NCBI RefSeq assembly: GCF_002251295.1
Contig: NZ_NPJA01000033.1
Location: 124,001 to 188,000 of the forward strand
Source: Prevotella sp. P5-50
GTDB lineage: Bacteria; Bacteroidota; Bacteroidia; Bacteroidales; Bacteroidaceae
Length of the DNA: 64,000 nt
Reading direction: 5' to 3'
Shown: one piece after another, positions 9,182-16,803 of the stretch
Position numbering within the stretch: the first letter of the stretch is position 1
Layout of the letters: each line of letters opens with the position of its first letter
The notes under the pieces: generated by a model
The model's input: the letters and a program-made list of their open reading frames with translations, nothing else
What the model was told of the DNA's origin: nothing
The model's database searches: none
Program-made: the position numbers and the translations under genes

Positions 9182-10023
9182 CAACAAGATATTATAGTGT
9201 GGCACGACATGTGATGGCATTGACTGCCGGGGACGACATCTTCGCATTGCTCGACAACTGCCGTCCGTTTGAGGTGACTCCGTCGGAGCCGCTGATAAGT
9301 GTCGTGATACGCGAGAATGCTCTCCTACCCGAGGCTTGGACAGAGGAATGGCGACAGGAGGAAGAGGGCGACGAGATAGCATGCGGACATTCGGGAGGAA
9401 ATCCGTTGTTTGTGTTCCGCTCGCACGGGAAGATGGCCGGCTGGATGGAATGTGGCAGCGACTATCGCAGGGCGACGGTATATACGGGCGAACTGCCCAA
9501 GTTGGCTATCGACAACGCGATGATGATTGCATTTGCCCTTGCCACGGCGGAAATGGACACATTGCTGTTTCATGCGTCAGTGGTATGTCGCGGGGGAAAG
9601 GCGTATATGTTCCTCGGACCGAGCGGAACGGGCAAGAGCACTCACACCCGCTTGTGGCTCAAATATATAGAAGGCAGCCGACTGCTAAACGACGATAATC
9701 CCGTAGTGAGGATAGAGGCTGACGGGGAAGCGGAGGTGTATGGATCGCCATGGAGCGGAAAGACTCCGTGTTATGTCAACGAGCATTATCCCTTGGGTGC
9801 AATAGTGAGGCTACGTCAGGCACCTCATAACGCCATCCGACGGATGTCGCCCATCGAGGCATACGCCACCATGGCATCAAGTGTGTCGGGAAAGAGGTGG
9901 GAGAAGAACATCGCCGACGGACTGCATCGTGCACTCAACTCACTGACTGCAACGGCAAGGATGTGGCACATGGACTGTCTGCCCGACGAGGCGGCAGCGA
10001 AAATGACAAGCTCAACGATATGA
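9178..10023 (+). CDS. HPr-kinase-like serine kinase
   Basis: A 281-aa protein with a P-loop 'FLGPSGTGKSTHTRLWL' (about residues 143-159) and a downstream 'LLNDDNPVVR' acidic motif, the pattern of the HPr kinase/phosphorylase C-terminal fold. It lacks the HprK N-terminal domain. Homologues in lasso-peptide clusters phosphorylate a serine of the precursor peptide, so a role in modifying a peptide is the best guess here. Start and stop overlap its neighbours by 4 bp on each side, indicating strict translational coupling. Confidence 0.78.
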   Translation: MTTRYYSVARHVMALTAGDDIFALLDNCRPFEVTPSEPLISVVIRENALLPEAWTEEWRQEEEGDEIACGHSGGNPLFVFRSHGKMAGWMECGSDYRRATVYTGELPKLAIDNAMMIAFALATAEMDTLLFHASVVCRGGKAYMFLGPSGTGKSTHTRLWLKYIEGSRLLNDDNPVVRIEADGEAEVYGSPWSGKTPCYVNEHYPLGAIVRLRQAPHNAIRRMSPIEAYATMASSVSGKRWEKNIADGLHRALNSLTATARMWHMDCLPDEAAAKMTSSTI

Positions 10024-10439
10024 ACGACAACAAGATAATTGACGAGGCTGTGGCACTGATGAACGAAGGATATAGTGTGACTCTGCCTGTTTCGGGGCGC
10101 AGCATGCTGCCGTTTATCATCGGCGGCAAGGAGAGTGTCATACTCGCTCCTCCTGCAGGGCTCAAGCGCGGCATCGTGGCATTGGCATGGGTGGAGAACA
10201 GGCGATATGTGCTCCACCGCATAGAGAGGATTGAGGGCGAGAGTGTGACGCTGATGGGCGACGGAAATCTTGTCGGACGCGAACACTGCTCCATAGGCGA
10301 CGTCAAGGCTATTGCCACTCATGTGGTGGACAGAAATCAAAAGCGTCATTATCTATACACCCGATGGCGCAAGACGGCATCCGAAATATGGTGGGCGCTA
10401 TTGCCCTTAAGACGATATATATTGAAATTAAACATTTAG
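10020..10439 (+). CDS. S24/S26 signal-peptidase-like protein
   Basis: A 139-aa protein starting at the ATG at 10020 (overlapping the kinase stop). 'PVSGRSMLPFI' (about residues 21-31) is the Ser-Met motif of S24/S26 peptidases, and 'GIVALAWVENRRYVLHRIERI' matches the second conserved region, but the usual general-base Lys is not visible there (His in 'YVLHRI'). No membrane anchor is seen. It could be a leader peptidase for a modified peptide or a non-catalytic relative. The small size is normal for the version found beside PqqD genes. Confidence 0.72.
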   Translation: MNDNKIIDEAVALMNEGYSVTLPVSGRSMLPFIIGGKESVILAPPAGLKRGIVALAWVENRRYVLHRIERIEGESVTLMGDGNLVGREHCSIGDVKAIATHVVDRNQKRHYLYTRWRKTASEIWWALLPLRRYILKLNI

Positions 10440-10444
10440 AAGAT

Positions 10445-10711
10445 ATGAAGAAGAAAGACGGAATGGTGCTCCGCGAAGTATGCGGAGAGAAAGTGCTGGT
10501 GGGCGAAGGACTTGGAGCCGTGGATTTCGGCAGGTTGATAAGTCTCAACGACACTGCGGCATACCTTTGGGAACAGCTCGAAGAGGATTCGGACATCGAC
10601 TCCTTGACACAGGCATTGTGCAAGGAATACGACGTGGAACAAGAGGTGGCACGACATGACGTGGAGGCCATCCTGGAAGAATGGATAAAGACCGGAGTGG
10701 TGGATAGATGA
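10445..10711 (+). CDS. PqqD-family peptide chaperone
   Basis: An 88-aa protein starting at the ATG at 10445. Order and spacing fit the PqqD/RRE fold: 'VLREVCGEKVLVGEG', 'FGRLISLNDTAAYLWEQLEED', 'LTQALCKEYDVEQEVARHDVEAILEEWIKTGVV'. PqqD-like domains bind the leader of ribosomally made peptides and hand them to modifying enzymes. No cyclase or radical-SAM partner is encoded beside it, so the client enzyme would have to be the kinase, nucleotidyltransferase or peptidase-like protein of this set. The stop overlaps the transporter start (ATGA). Confidence 0.85.
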   Translation: MKKKDGMVLREVCGEKVLVGEGLGAVDFGRLISLNDTAAYLWEQLEEDSDIDSLTQALCKEYDVEQEVARHDVEAILEEWIKTGVVDR

Positions 10712-12333
10712 AGTATGCAAGGTGGTTTATAGACAACTCGCGCGGCATAAGACTGAATATCATTGTGCGCATAATGGCAGGACTGCTGCAGACGGTGCTT
10801 GCATTGTGCGTAGTATGGCTGAGCAAGAGGCTTATCGACGACGTTGCCATGACGGGCACTATTGGCGAGATGGCTATGCAGGCATTGCTGATAGCTGCTG
10901 CCGTAGTGGCGGGGGGGGGCATACGCCAACTAAACCAATACCTTGCCAATAAGGCATTTATCAAGAAGGTGGCGGAACTGCGCCTCGCTATCTTCTCGCA
11001 ACTCTTCAACCGACGATTGTTTGAGGCCAATGATATACACTCGGGGGACGTCACCTCGAGGATGGCCAAGGACATAGATGCAGTGAGCGAGACATTGGCT
11101 GTGCAACTGCCGCAGGTGGTGGTGATGACTATACAACTGGTTGGAGCGTTCCTCCTGATGAGATGGTTTGACAGCCGACTGGCATGGGCGCTCATTCTCA
11201 TCACTCCACTCGCTATAATCATCGGCAAGTATATCTCCCACCGACTGAAACGCATCACTCTCTCGATACGCGAGGATGAGAGCAGAATAATGGCGAGGAT
11301 ACAGGAGAGTGTGGAATTGAATGTAGTGCTGAGGGCATTACAGGGCGAGAGATGGATGCAGGACAGGGTGGAAGAACTGCAGGACAGGCAAACCGCCAAC
11401 TATATCCGTCGTTCACGGTTTATGGTGTTCAGCCGGTTTGCACTTGGTTGCACATTCGGCTTGGGATATATGCTCGCCTTTGTGTGGGGAGCCTACGGAC
11501 TGCGCACGGGGGCAATCACCTTCGGAGTGATGACATCCTTCCTTCAACTCGTAGGACAGATACAACAACCTATCCTGTCATTGCTCGGCGCATTTCCGTC
11601 AATCATATACAGCACTGCCAGTATCGACCGGCTGAAGGAGATGGAACATGGCGAGGAGAAGCAATCATGCGACGGTGAAGACATCACTACCCGCACATTG
11701 CTTGGCATACGCATGGACAACGTGACATTCCGATATGCCAAGGGCGACAGGGAGGTGATGAGTAATTTCTCGCATGACTTCCGTCCGGGCACCAAGACCG
11801 CAATACTCGGAACAACAGGCGCAGGAAAGACAACGCTCTTCCGACTCATACTCAATTTCATACAACCCGACAGTGGAGAGGTGACATTCTATGGGAATGG
11901 ATTCACTCATGCTGCCGACAAGAGCATGAGGAAGAATGTGGTGTTTGTGCCACAGGGAAACACTCTGATAAGTGGCACGATACGCAATAACCTGCTGATG
12001 GCAAAACCGGATGCATCCGACGAGGAACTGCATACTGCACTTCACACATCGTGTGCCGACTTCGTCTTCGACTTGCCGCAAGGTATCGACACGGTATTGT
12101 CGGAACATGGCGGAGGATTGAGTGAGGGACAGGCGCAACGCATAGCCATAGCACGCGGACTTCTCCGACCCGGTGCCGTCTTTTTGCTCGACGAGATCAG
12201 TTCGGCTCTCGACGAAGACACGGAGCGAGAATTGTTCAGTCGCCTTTTCGCCGCCCGTCCATCCACCACCATCCTACTTATCACCCACAGAAAGAAAGTG
12301 GCGTCACTATGTGATGAGCGTCTTGAGATTTAA
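10708..12333 (+). CDS. ABC transporter, fused permease and ATPase
   Basis: A 541-aa half-transporter: six-helix-type membrane domain (about residues 10-300) followed by a nucleotide-binding domain with Walker A 'GTTGAGKTT', Q-loop 'FVPQGNTL', signature 'LSEGQAQRIAIARGLL' and Walker B 'VFLLDEISSALD'. It is the likely exporter for the product of the preceding four genes. No C39 peptidase domain is present. The coding sequence contains a run of nine G at 10911-10919 that keeps the frame (V-A-G-G-G-I). Confidence 0.9.
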   Translation: MKYARWFIDNSRGIRLNIIVRIMAGLLQTVLALCVVWLSKRLIDDVAMTGTIGEMAMQALLIAAAVVAGGGIRQLNQYLANKAFIKKVAELRLAIFSQLFNRRLFEANDIHSGDVTSRMAKDIDAVSETLAVQLPQVVVMTIQLVGAFLLMRWFDSRLAWALILITPLAIIIGKYISHRLKRITLSIREDESRIMARIQESVELNVVLRALQGERWMQDRVEELQDRQTANYIRRSRFMVFSRFALGCTFGLGYMLAFVWGAYGLRTGAITFGVMTSFLQLVGQIQQPILSLLGAFPSIIYSTASIDRLKEMEHGEEKQSCDGEDITTRTLLGIRMDNVTFRYAKGDREVMSNFSHDFRPGTKTAILGTTGAGKTTLFRLILNFIQPDSGEVTFYGNGFTHAADKSMRKNVVFVPQGNTLISGTIRNNLLMAKPDASDEELHTALHTSCADFVFDLPQGIDTVLSEHGGGLSEGQAQRIAIARGLLRPGAVFLLDEISSALDEDTERELFSRLFAARPSTTILLITHRKKVASLCDERLEI

Positions 12334-12661
12334 ATCATCGGAAGAATCATCGGGAACAGGTTCACAGTGATTAACCCGTCCAACTTTTTGGGGTCACATC
12401 AAAATAAAACGACCCCCGATTTGAGCATTGTTAAGAGGCTTGGGGGTTCTAGCGCTGCAAAGGTAAGACATGTATTTGGATTGTGCAAGGCTTTTGGAAG
12501 AAAAGTGCGGAATTGGAGGTGATTTTTAACAGTTGTTGGGTGTTGGAAATACAAAATGAGGTATCTGCAAACCAAATAGGGTCATCTACAAACCATATTG
12601 GGCGGTTCGTTTCGGGAATCATCGGGGACAGGTACTTGAACCATCTATATACAATTGAGAA

Positions 12662-12766
12662 ATGGCACGTACAGCAAGAAAGCATTCAGATAGTGGAGTC
12701 TATCACGTTATATTGAGAGGGGTTAAAAGAATCATCGGGGACAGGTTCATCGACCCTAAAGAGTGA
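12662..12766 (+). pseudogene. Truncated REP-associated tyrosine transposase (RAYT) N-terminus
   Basis: The ATG at 12662 opens a 34-codon frame. Its first 21 residues ('MARTARKHSDSGVYHVILRG') match the very conserved start of Y1/RAYT transposases. The frame then runs straight into a REP palindrome ('IIGDRF') and stops at 12764-12766. The catalytic HUH and Tyr motifs are missing. This looks like a transposase deleted from its 21st codon by REP-mediated recombination. Confidence 0.7.
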
Positions 12767-12784
12767 ACCAATGTACCTGTCCCC
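12729..12784. repeat. REP-like palindrome next to the broken transposase
   Basis: GAATCATCGGGGACAGGTTC at 12729-12748, followed by an imperfect inverted copy ending in ACCTGTCCCC at about 12775-12784. The same 20-mer recurs at 12344 (one mismatch), 12616 (one mismatch) and 16419. Confidence 0.7.
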
Positions 12785-12802
12785 AAGACCCTTGCTGAAG
12801 TT

Positions 12803-14356
12803 TCAATCCACTGCAACCAAGCGCACCGGGCGCACCGAGTACCCGAAGTGGCGATAACTGTAGTCCTGCGCAATGACACTGCCGTTCCAGAAGATCAGGT
12901 TATATGCGTTCGGGGTAGAGTTGGCTGTGCCTGACCAGTAGTAGAATTTAGAGCCGACATTTTCGAACTTAGTCCCATTGACGTAGCCAGCTGCAGGCAA
13001 GAAGATATAAGTTTTAGAATCGTCTATCTTGGTTATCTTCATTCCTTGGATTCCACTTATTGTTTCCAAAGCCTGATTTCCATTAGGTCCCCAATTCACC
13101 GTTTTTGTATTGGCACCGTACAAAGCCACCCATATCTCTTTTGTGGGCAACTGCCAGTTACCACCGAGAATCACGTATGCGGCATCGTCAGCTGGTTCAA
13201 GGATTTCTCCATCGGTGGTGTATTCGGTATATTTCCCTGTTGAACTATCGTAATATGGGGCATTTTTTAGATAGTATCCATATTGTTTTTTGTCTTCTTT
13301 CCACGTTTGTGTCGCTGAAGAATACCAAGGCTCAGTAGCTCCCCAAGCAAAATAATCACCGTAATCTGTTTCTTTTTCTGCAAGACCTGTGGTTGTCAGG
13401 TTGGATTTGGCGAAGATAACTCTATATTTCTTACCATCTTGTTCGATTGTCACTCCCATATCAACCTGTTGAGAAGCCTTAACATTACCATTACTCTCTA
13501 TTGTTGAAGTCCATGTTTCGTCTGATTCGTTGAATGTGCCTAAATTCCTTATACCACTACGATTAAATATATTGTTTTTGGTGCTTGTTCGTGTATATGC
13601 CTTGGTATCAGCAGAATTTATAAAACTAATGCTGAAACCATTTGTCAAGGTCGTAGGAGGAACTACAATATAATACGTACCTGCATCAAAAGATTCTCCT
13701 GTAGCAGGTTTCAAAGTAATGGTCTTTGAGCTTCCAGAATTAAATGTGAATGAAGATGTATAGGTATCGTTATCAAACGTCATTGTTAATGTTCCAGTAC
13801 CAGCAATATCCTCGTTTGCACTCAGCACTATCTTCTTGCAAGCAAATTGTGTAGTAACTTTCACAAGACTTACAGCATTCTTGAAATCCAACTTACTCTT
13901 ATCAGTGGAATATGCCATCATCAATGCAGCCTTTGGGTCGAAACTATTAGGAGTAGCAGTTTGTTCTGCAGGGAGAGTTATACCACTTACACTACCATCT
14001 TCTCCAAGTGTAGCTCCTTCTGTATATGGATAAACAGCAGTGAAAGATGTTGCTTCTGACGAAGCTATGCCAGAAAATTTTCCTAATGAAGCATCGCCTG
14101 TTAATGAAAATTGATGGTTGACTTTTTCACCATTTCCGTCAAATACACTTATCTCATCACCTGCCTGCCAATCGACACCATTGCTATTATTAAGAGCCGA
14201 ACGAGTTTCCGCGTTGCTTTCTTGTGTGGCAGTGAAAGTCATTGGAACTAACTTACTTTCTTCTTTGATTTCTGCCACTTCATCGTCTGACGATGAGCAA
14301 CTTGCCATTGCCATCAGCATGGCAATGGACATAAAAGGTAGAATATATTTCTTCAT
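12803..14356 (-). CDS. Fimbrillin-type lipoprotein with C-terminal FISUMP-like domain (copy 1)
   Basis: A 517-aa protein with a lipoprotein signal (residues 1 to about 20, 'AMASCSSSDDE', lipid Cys in 'ASC'). The N-terminal half is fimbrillin-like ('FTATQESNAETRSAL', 'WQAGDEISVFDG', 'AVYPYTEGATL'). The C-terminal third ('YGDYFAWGATEPWYSS', 'ILGGNWQLPT', 'AAGYVNGT', 'YYWSGTA', 'SVRPVRLV') is the Fibrobacter-major-paralogue/C-type-lectin-like fold used by many surface ligand-binding proteins. It is a tandem paralogue of the next gene: near-identical DNA in the conserved parts of the C-terminal third, but sharply different codons between 'GYVNGT' and 'VRPVR'. Probably a surface adhesin or glycan binder. 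Confidence 0.82.
   Translation of the reverse strand: MKKYILPFMSIAMLMAMASCSSSDDEVAEIKEESKLVPMTFTATQESNAETRSALNNSNGVDWQAGDEISVFDGNGEKVNHQFSLTGDASLGKFSGIASSEATSFTAVYPYTEGATLGEDGSVSGITLPAEQTATPNSFDPKAALMMAYSTDKSKLDFKNAVSLVKVTTQFACKKIVLSANEDIAGTGTLTMTFDNDTYTSSFTFNSGSSKTITLKPATGESFDAGTYYIVVPPTTLTNGFSISFINSADTKAYTRTSTKNNIFNRSGIRNLGTFNESDETWTSTIESNGNVKASQQVDMGVTIEQDGKKYRVIFAKSNLTTTGLAEKETDYGDYFAWGATEPWYSSATQTWKEDKKQYGYYLKNAPYYDSSTGKYTEYTTDGEILEPADDAAYVILGGNWQLPTKEIWVALYGANTKTVNWGPNGNQALETISGIQGMKITKIDDSKTYIFLPAAGYVNGTKFENVGSKFYYWSGTANSTPNAYNLIFWNGSVIAQDYSYRHFGYSVRPVRLVAVD
12838..12970 (-). other. Candidate DGR-type variable region 1
   Basis: This stretch encodes the residues between the invariant 'GYVNGT' and 'VRPVR' blocks. 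It is flanked in both paralogues by identical DNA, including a 25-bp GC-rich block at 12813-12837 that would suit a homing-initiation sequence. Inside, invariant codons are identical in DNA while others change at the first and second positions. Confidence 0.45.
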
Positions 14357-14375
14357 TGTTCTTTTAATTTAATAA

Positions 14376-15914
14376 TTACCATTCAAAATCCTTCTCTTCA
14401 TTATATCCCTCTGTATTAGCATTAGCAGATACCGCAACCAAGCGCACCGGGCGCACCGGGAACCCGCAGAAGCGATCGGAGGCTAGCTGCGCACTGACAT
14501 TGCCGCTGTCGTATAATTGCAGGTAATATGCGCTCGTTCTCGATTTGGCTGTGCCTGACCAGTAGTAGCCGGCAAAGCCGACAGCGTCGAACAAAGTCCC
14601 ATTGACGTAGCCAGCTTCAGGCAAGAAGAGAGTTCGATCATTATTTGTAAATTTAAATCCACCATCCCTAACTCTTGTGGAATTATTCACTAACGCCTCC
14701 CATATCGCTTGGGTCGGTATCCACCAGTCACCACCGAGAATCACGTTTGCGGCATCGTCAGCTGCTTTAAGGATTTCTCCATCGCTGGTGTATTTGGTAT
14801 AAGAGTCATTATTGTAATATGGAGCATTGGCTTCCGTGTATCCACCTGATTTTTCCCATGTGGCTGTCCAAGGAGATTTCGATTTATCTATTGAAGAATA
14901 CCAAGGCTTAATAGCTCCCCAAGCAAAGTAATCACCGTAGTCGGATTCATTTTCTGCAAGACCTGTGGTTGTCAGGTTGGATTTGGCGAAGATAACTCTA
15001 TATTTCTTACCACCTTGTTCGATTGTCAATCCCAAATCAACCTGTTTGACTGCGCCAACGATACCATTTGAACCAACCCAATAATTTCCACCTGTAGTAA
15101 ACTCTCCAAGATTCAATGCTATGCTACGAGCAAACGTAATAGGTTTTGTTACTTGACGCATATAATTTTTGTTTTCAGTAACAAATGTCAGTGTCCAATA
15201 TGCAGATAATGTTACTGCAGGAACTGCTATGTAATAAGCTTTTCCGCTTGTGATTGTGCCAGAAAGAGTTATGGAATAAGACAGTTCTTTAGAACCGGTG
15301 AAATCGATATAAGGATTGTCAGAATCATCAAACTTTATTGTTCCCTTACCTGCAAGAGGTTTTTTCTTGTCGGCTGCACGAAGAATAATCTTTTTGCAAT
15401 CGAACTGTGGAGTTACCTTAATGAAGCCAACGGCATTCTTAAACGTCAAAGTCGTTGTTTCGCTTTTCGCAATCATAAGAGCTGCCTTTGGGTCAAAACC
15501 ACCAGCTACGGCTTCTTGTTCATCAGGGAGCACTATATTGCTGACAGATTTTCTATCATCGCTAAGTGTAGCTCCTGCTGTATATGGATAAACAGCAACG
15601 TATGGACCTGTCACTGCACCTGTTCCAGAAAAAGTGCCTGTTGACTTTCCATTGCTTTCTGAACCTAAACTATACTTATAATTCGCTTTATTACCATCAA
15701 ATATGCTTATGGCATCTCCAGACTCCCATAAAATCTTGCCTTCCGAGCCCAACGCCGCCTTAGTAGTAGTTCCATCATTTTCTTGCGTACAAGTAAATGT
15801 TGTAACTACGGAAGAATTGTCATTTACGTCTTGTACTGTTTCGTCATCGGAAGTACAAGAATATATTGACATCATAATTAATACCAACGGTAATGTTTTG
15901 AATAACTTTTTCAT
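14376..15914 (-). CDS. Fimbrillin-type lipoprotein with C-terminal FISUMP-like domain (copy 2)
   Basis: A 512-aa paralogue of the gene that follows it on the minus strand. Lipoprotein signal residues 1 to about 20 ('SIYSCTSDDE'), fimbrillin-like N-terminus ('AYYIAVPAVTLSAYW', 'VAVYPYTAGATLSDD'), and FISUMP-like end ('YFAWGAIKPWYSS', 'ILGGDWWIPTQ', 'EAGYVNGT', 'YYWSGTA', 'PVRPVRLV'). After the invariant 'VRLVAVS' it carries an extra tail ending 'TEGYNEEKDFEW' that copy 1 lacks. It is preceded 21 bp upstream by a small gene and followed 19 bp downstream by copy 1, so all three are probably one transcript. Confidence 0.82.
   Translation of the reverse strand: MKKLFKTLPLVLIMMSIYSCTSDDETVQDVNDNSSVVTTFTCTQENDGTTTKAALGSEGKILWESGDAISIFDGNKANYKYSLGSESNGKSTGTFSGTGAVTGPYVAVYPYTAGATLSDDRKSVSNIVLPDEQEAVAGGFDPKAALMIAKSETTTLTFKNAVGFIKVTPQFDCKKIILRAADKKKPLAGKGTIKFDDSDNPYIDFTGSKELSYSITLSGTITSGKAYYIAVPAVTLSAYWTLTFVTENKNYMRQVTKPITFARSIALNLGEFTTGGNYWVGSNGIVGAVKQVDLGLTIEQGGKKYRVIFAKSNLTTTGLAENESDYGDYFAWGAIKPWYSSIDKSKSPWTATWEKSGGYTEANAPYYNNDSYTKYTSDGEILKAADDAANVILGGDWWIPTQAIWEALVNNSTRVRDGGFKFTNNDRTLFLPEAGYVNGTLFDAVGFAGYYWSGTAKSRTSAYYLQLYDSGNVSAQLASDRFCGFPVRPVRLVAVSANANTEGYNEEKDFEW
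14459..14594 (-). other. Candidate DGR-type variable region 2
   Basis: Equivalent to variable region 1 but one codon longer. Flanked by the same 25-bp GC-rich block (14434-14458) and the same 'GYVNGT' coding block (14595-14612). Most codon changes against copy 1 are non-synonymous, while the intervening Y-Y-W-S-G-T-A codons are identical in DNA. Confidence 0.45.
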
Positions 15915-15934
15915 CTGAATCCTATAATTCTGAA

Positions 15935-16066
15935 TTAATACTGATAATCTTGTTCGGTGATTCCTTCTGTTTCTCCATTAGGACTTCCCGCCAAAATCTG
16001 TGTCCTGCTGATTTCATAAACCGTCATAATAGGAGATTGATAGATTTTCTTTTCTTTCTTTTTCAT
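15935..16066 (-). CDS. Small conserved Bacteroidota-type peptide (43 aa)
   Basis: A 43-codon frame starting at 16066: basic start 'MKKKEKKIYQ', then 'PIMTVYEISRTQILAGSP' and an acidic end 'TEGITEQDYQY'. The pattern 'P-x-[IM]-x-[IV]-x-E-I ... [IL]LA-[AG]-S' recurs in small proteins of unknown role encoded in front of fimbrillin-like lipoprotein genes in Prevotella and Bacteroides. It has no signal peptide or membrane segment. It lies 21 bp upstream of lipoprotein copy 2 on the same strand. Function unknown. Confidence 0.6.
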   Translation of the reverse strand: MKKKEKKIYQSPIMTVYEISRTQILAGSPNGETEGITEQDYQY

Positions 16067-16525
16067 TTTTGTGTTTCTTGATTCTCGGTTGCCTATAGGT
16101 TCTCGGAGTCGGCTGGTTGTTATAATATGGATAAGGTTAACCTATAAATGAAAGAGCGTGGAACCTGACACTTGCCTGTTCCACTTCTCGAGGTTCTGGA
16201 ATACCTGATTTCGAGAAGTCAGAAACAAAGCGCATGAAGACGCTTTCCCATAAATAGAGACAAATGCGGAGCCAAACTCTATTGGCTCAGAAGCCCAAGC
16301 GAGTTGGGCAACTTGCAAATGTCGGTGCAAAATTGATAAATAAAAATGAAACTGCCAAACTTTTCGGCAACTTTTTATCGTTTAACAACTTTTTTGCTTG
16401 GTTTGAAGGGTGTTCACAGAATCATCGGGGACAGGTTCTCTCTTTAGGAGCGATGAACCTGTCCCCGATGATTCCTGACCCTAACAGCCACCCTCGCCAT
16501 TATCTTTTCCCTTTGTTTGTAAATA
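16067..16525. other. Structured non-coding region with hairpins and a REP palindrome
   Basis: 459 bp without a credible gene. It contains hairpins CTTCTCGA/TCGAGAAG (about 16181-16223) and GCCCAA/TTGGGC (about 16296-16312), a 40-bp direct repeat (16353-16392) copied inside the gene at 16804-17067, and a perfect REP palindrome at 16419-16474. A minus-strand 62-codon frame at 16142-16330 crosses the hairpins and looks like translated repeat DNA. Confidence 0.5.
16419..16474. repeat. Perfect REP palindrome
   Basis: GAATCATCGGGGACAGGTTC at 16419-16438 and its exact reverse complement at 16455-16474, with a 16-nt loop. It closes, on the right, the segment with the two lipoproteins; related copies close it on the left at 12344-12784. 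Confidence 0.8.
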
Positions 16526-16798
16526 TCATCTGGCTATATTGATGAGCTTGCAGCCTAATGCCGTTTCAATCTTCGCAATGGTCTGCATGGTGAAGTTGTG
16601 TCTGCCAGTCAACCATTTGGATATTTCTGACTCCCTCTTGTGGAGTTTCTGGGCAAAATCCTTTTGGGTGAGGTTCTTTGCTTTTAGAACTTCACTGATG
16701 CGCTCGGCTATCTCAAACGAAAGCTCAAACTCGGCTTTCTGCTCTTCTGGTATAGCGGCAAGGCACTGTCTGAACAAAGCATTCTGTATCATAGGCAT
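16526..16798 (-). CDS. XRE-family DNA-binding protein (antitoxin-like)
   Basis: A 90-aa protein with a Cro/C1-type helix-turn-helix: 'ISEVLKAKNLTQKDFAQKLHKRESEISKWLTGRHNFTMQTIAKIETALG' (about residues 34-83). Size and arrangement (five bases after a small upstream gene) fit a type II toxin-antitoxin pair in which the toxin-like gene comes first. The likely operator is the palindrome in front of the pair at 17069-17081. Confidence 0.75.
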   Translation of the reverse strand: MPMIQNALFRQCLAAIPEEQKAEFELSFEIAERISEVLKAKNLTQKDFAQKLHKRESEISKWLTGRHNFTMQTIAKIETALGCKLINIAR

Positions 16799-16803
16799 TT
16801 CTT

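Larger units (their letters stand above)
12334..12802. other. Intergenic region rich in REP and transposase debris
   Basis: 469 bp without an intact gene. It contains REP-like copies at 12344-12363, 12616-12635 and 12729-12784, a GGGGTC/GACCCC hairpin near 12388-12416, a minus-strand-directed TACCTTTGC box (12455-12465) with no gene after it, and the start of a broken REP-associated transposase at 12662. Confidence 0.6.

Noticed and set aside
12388..12470. Hairpin and minus-strand promoter box that could mark a small RNA
   Set aside because: The region is a patchwork of mobile-element debris and the promoter reads into no recognisable transcript.
16142..16330. 62-codon minus-strand frame between REP and lipoproteins
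   Set aside because: Runs through hairpins and looks like translated repeat DNA.
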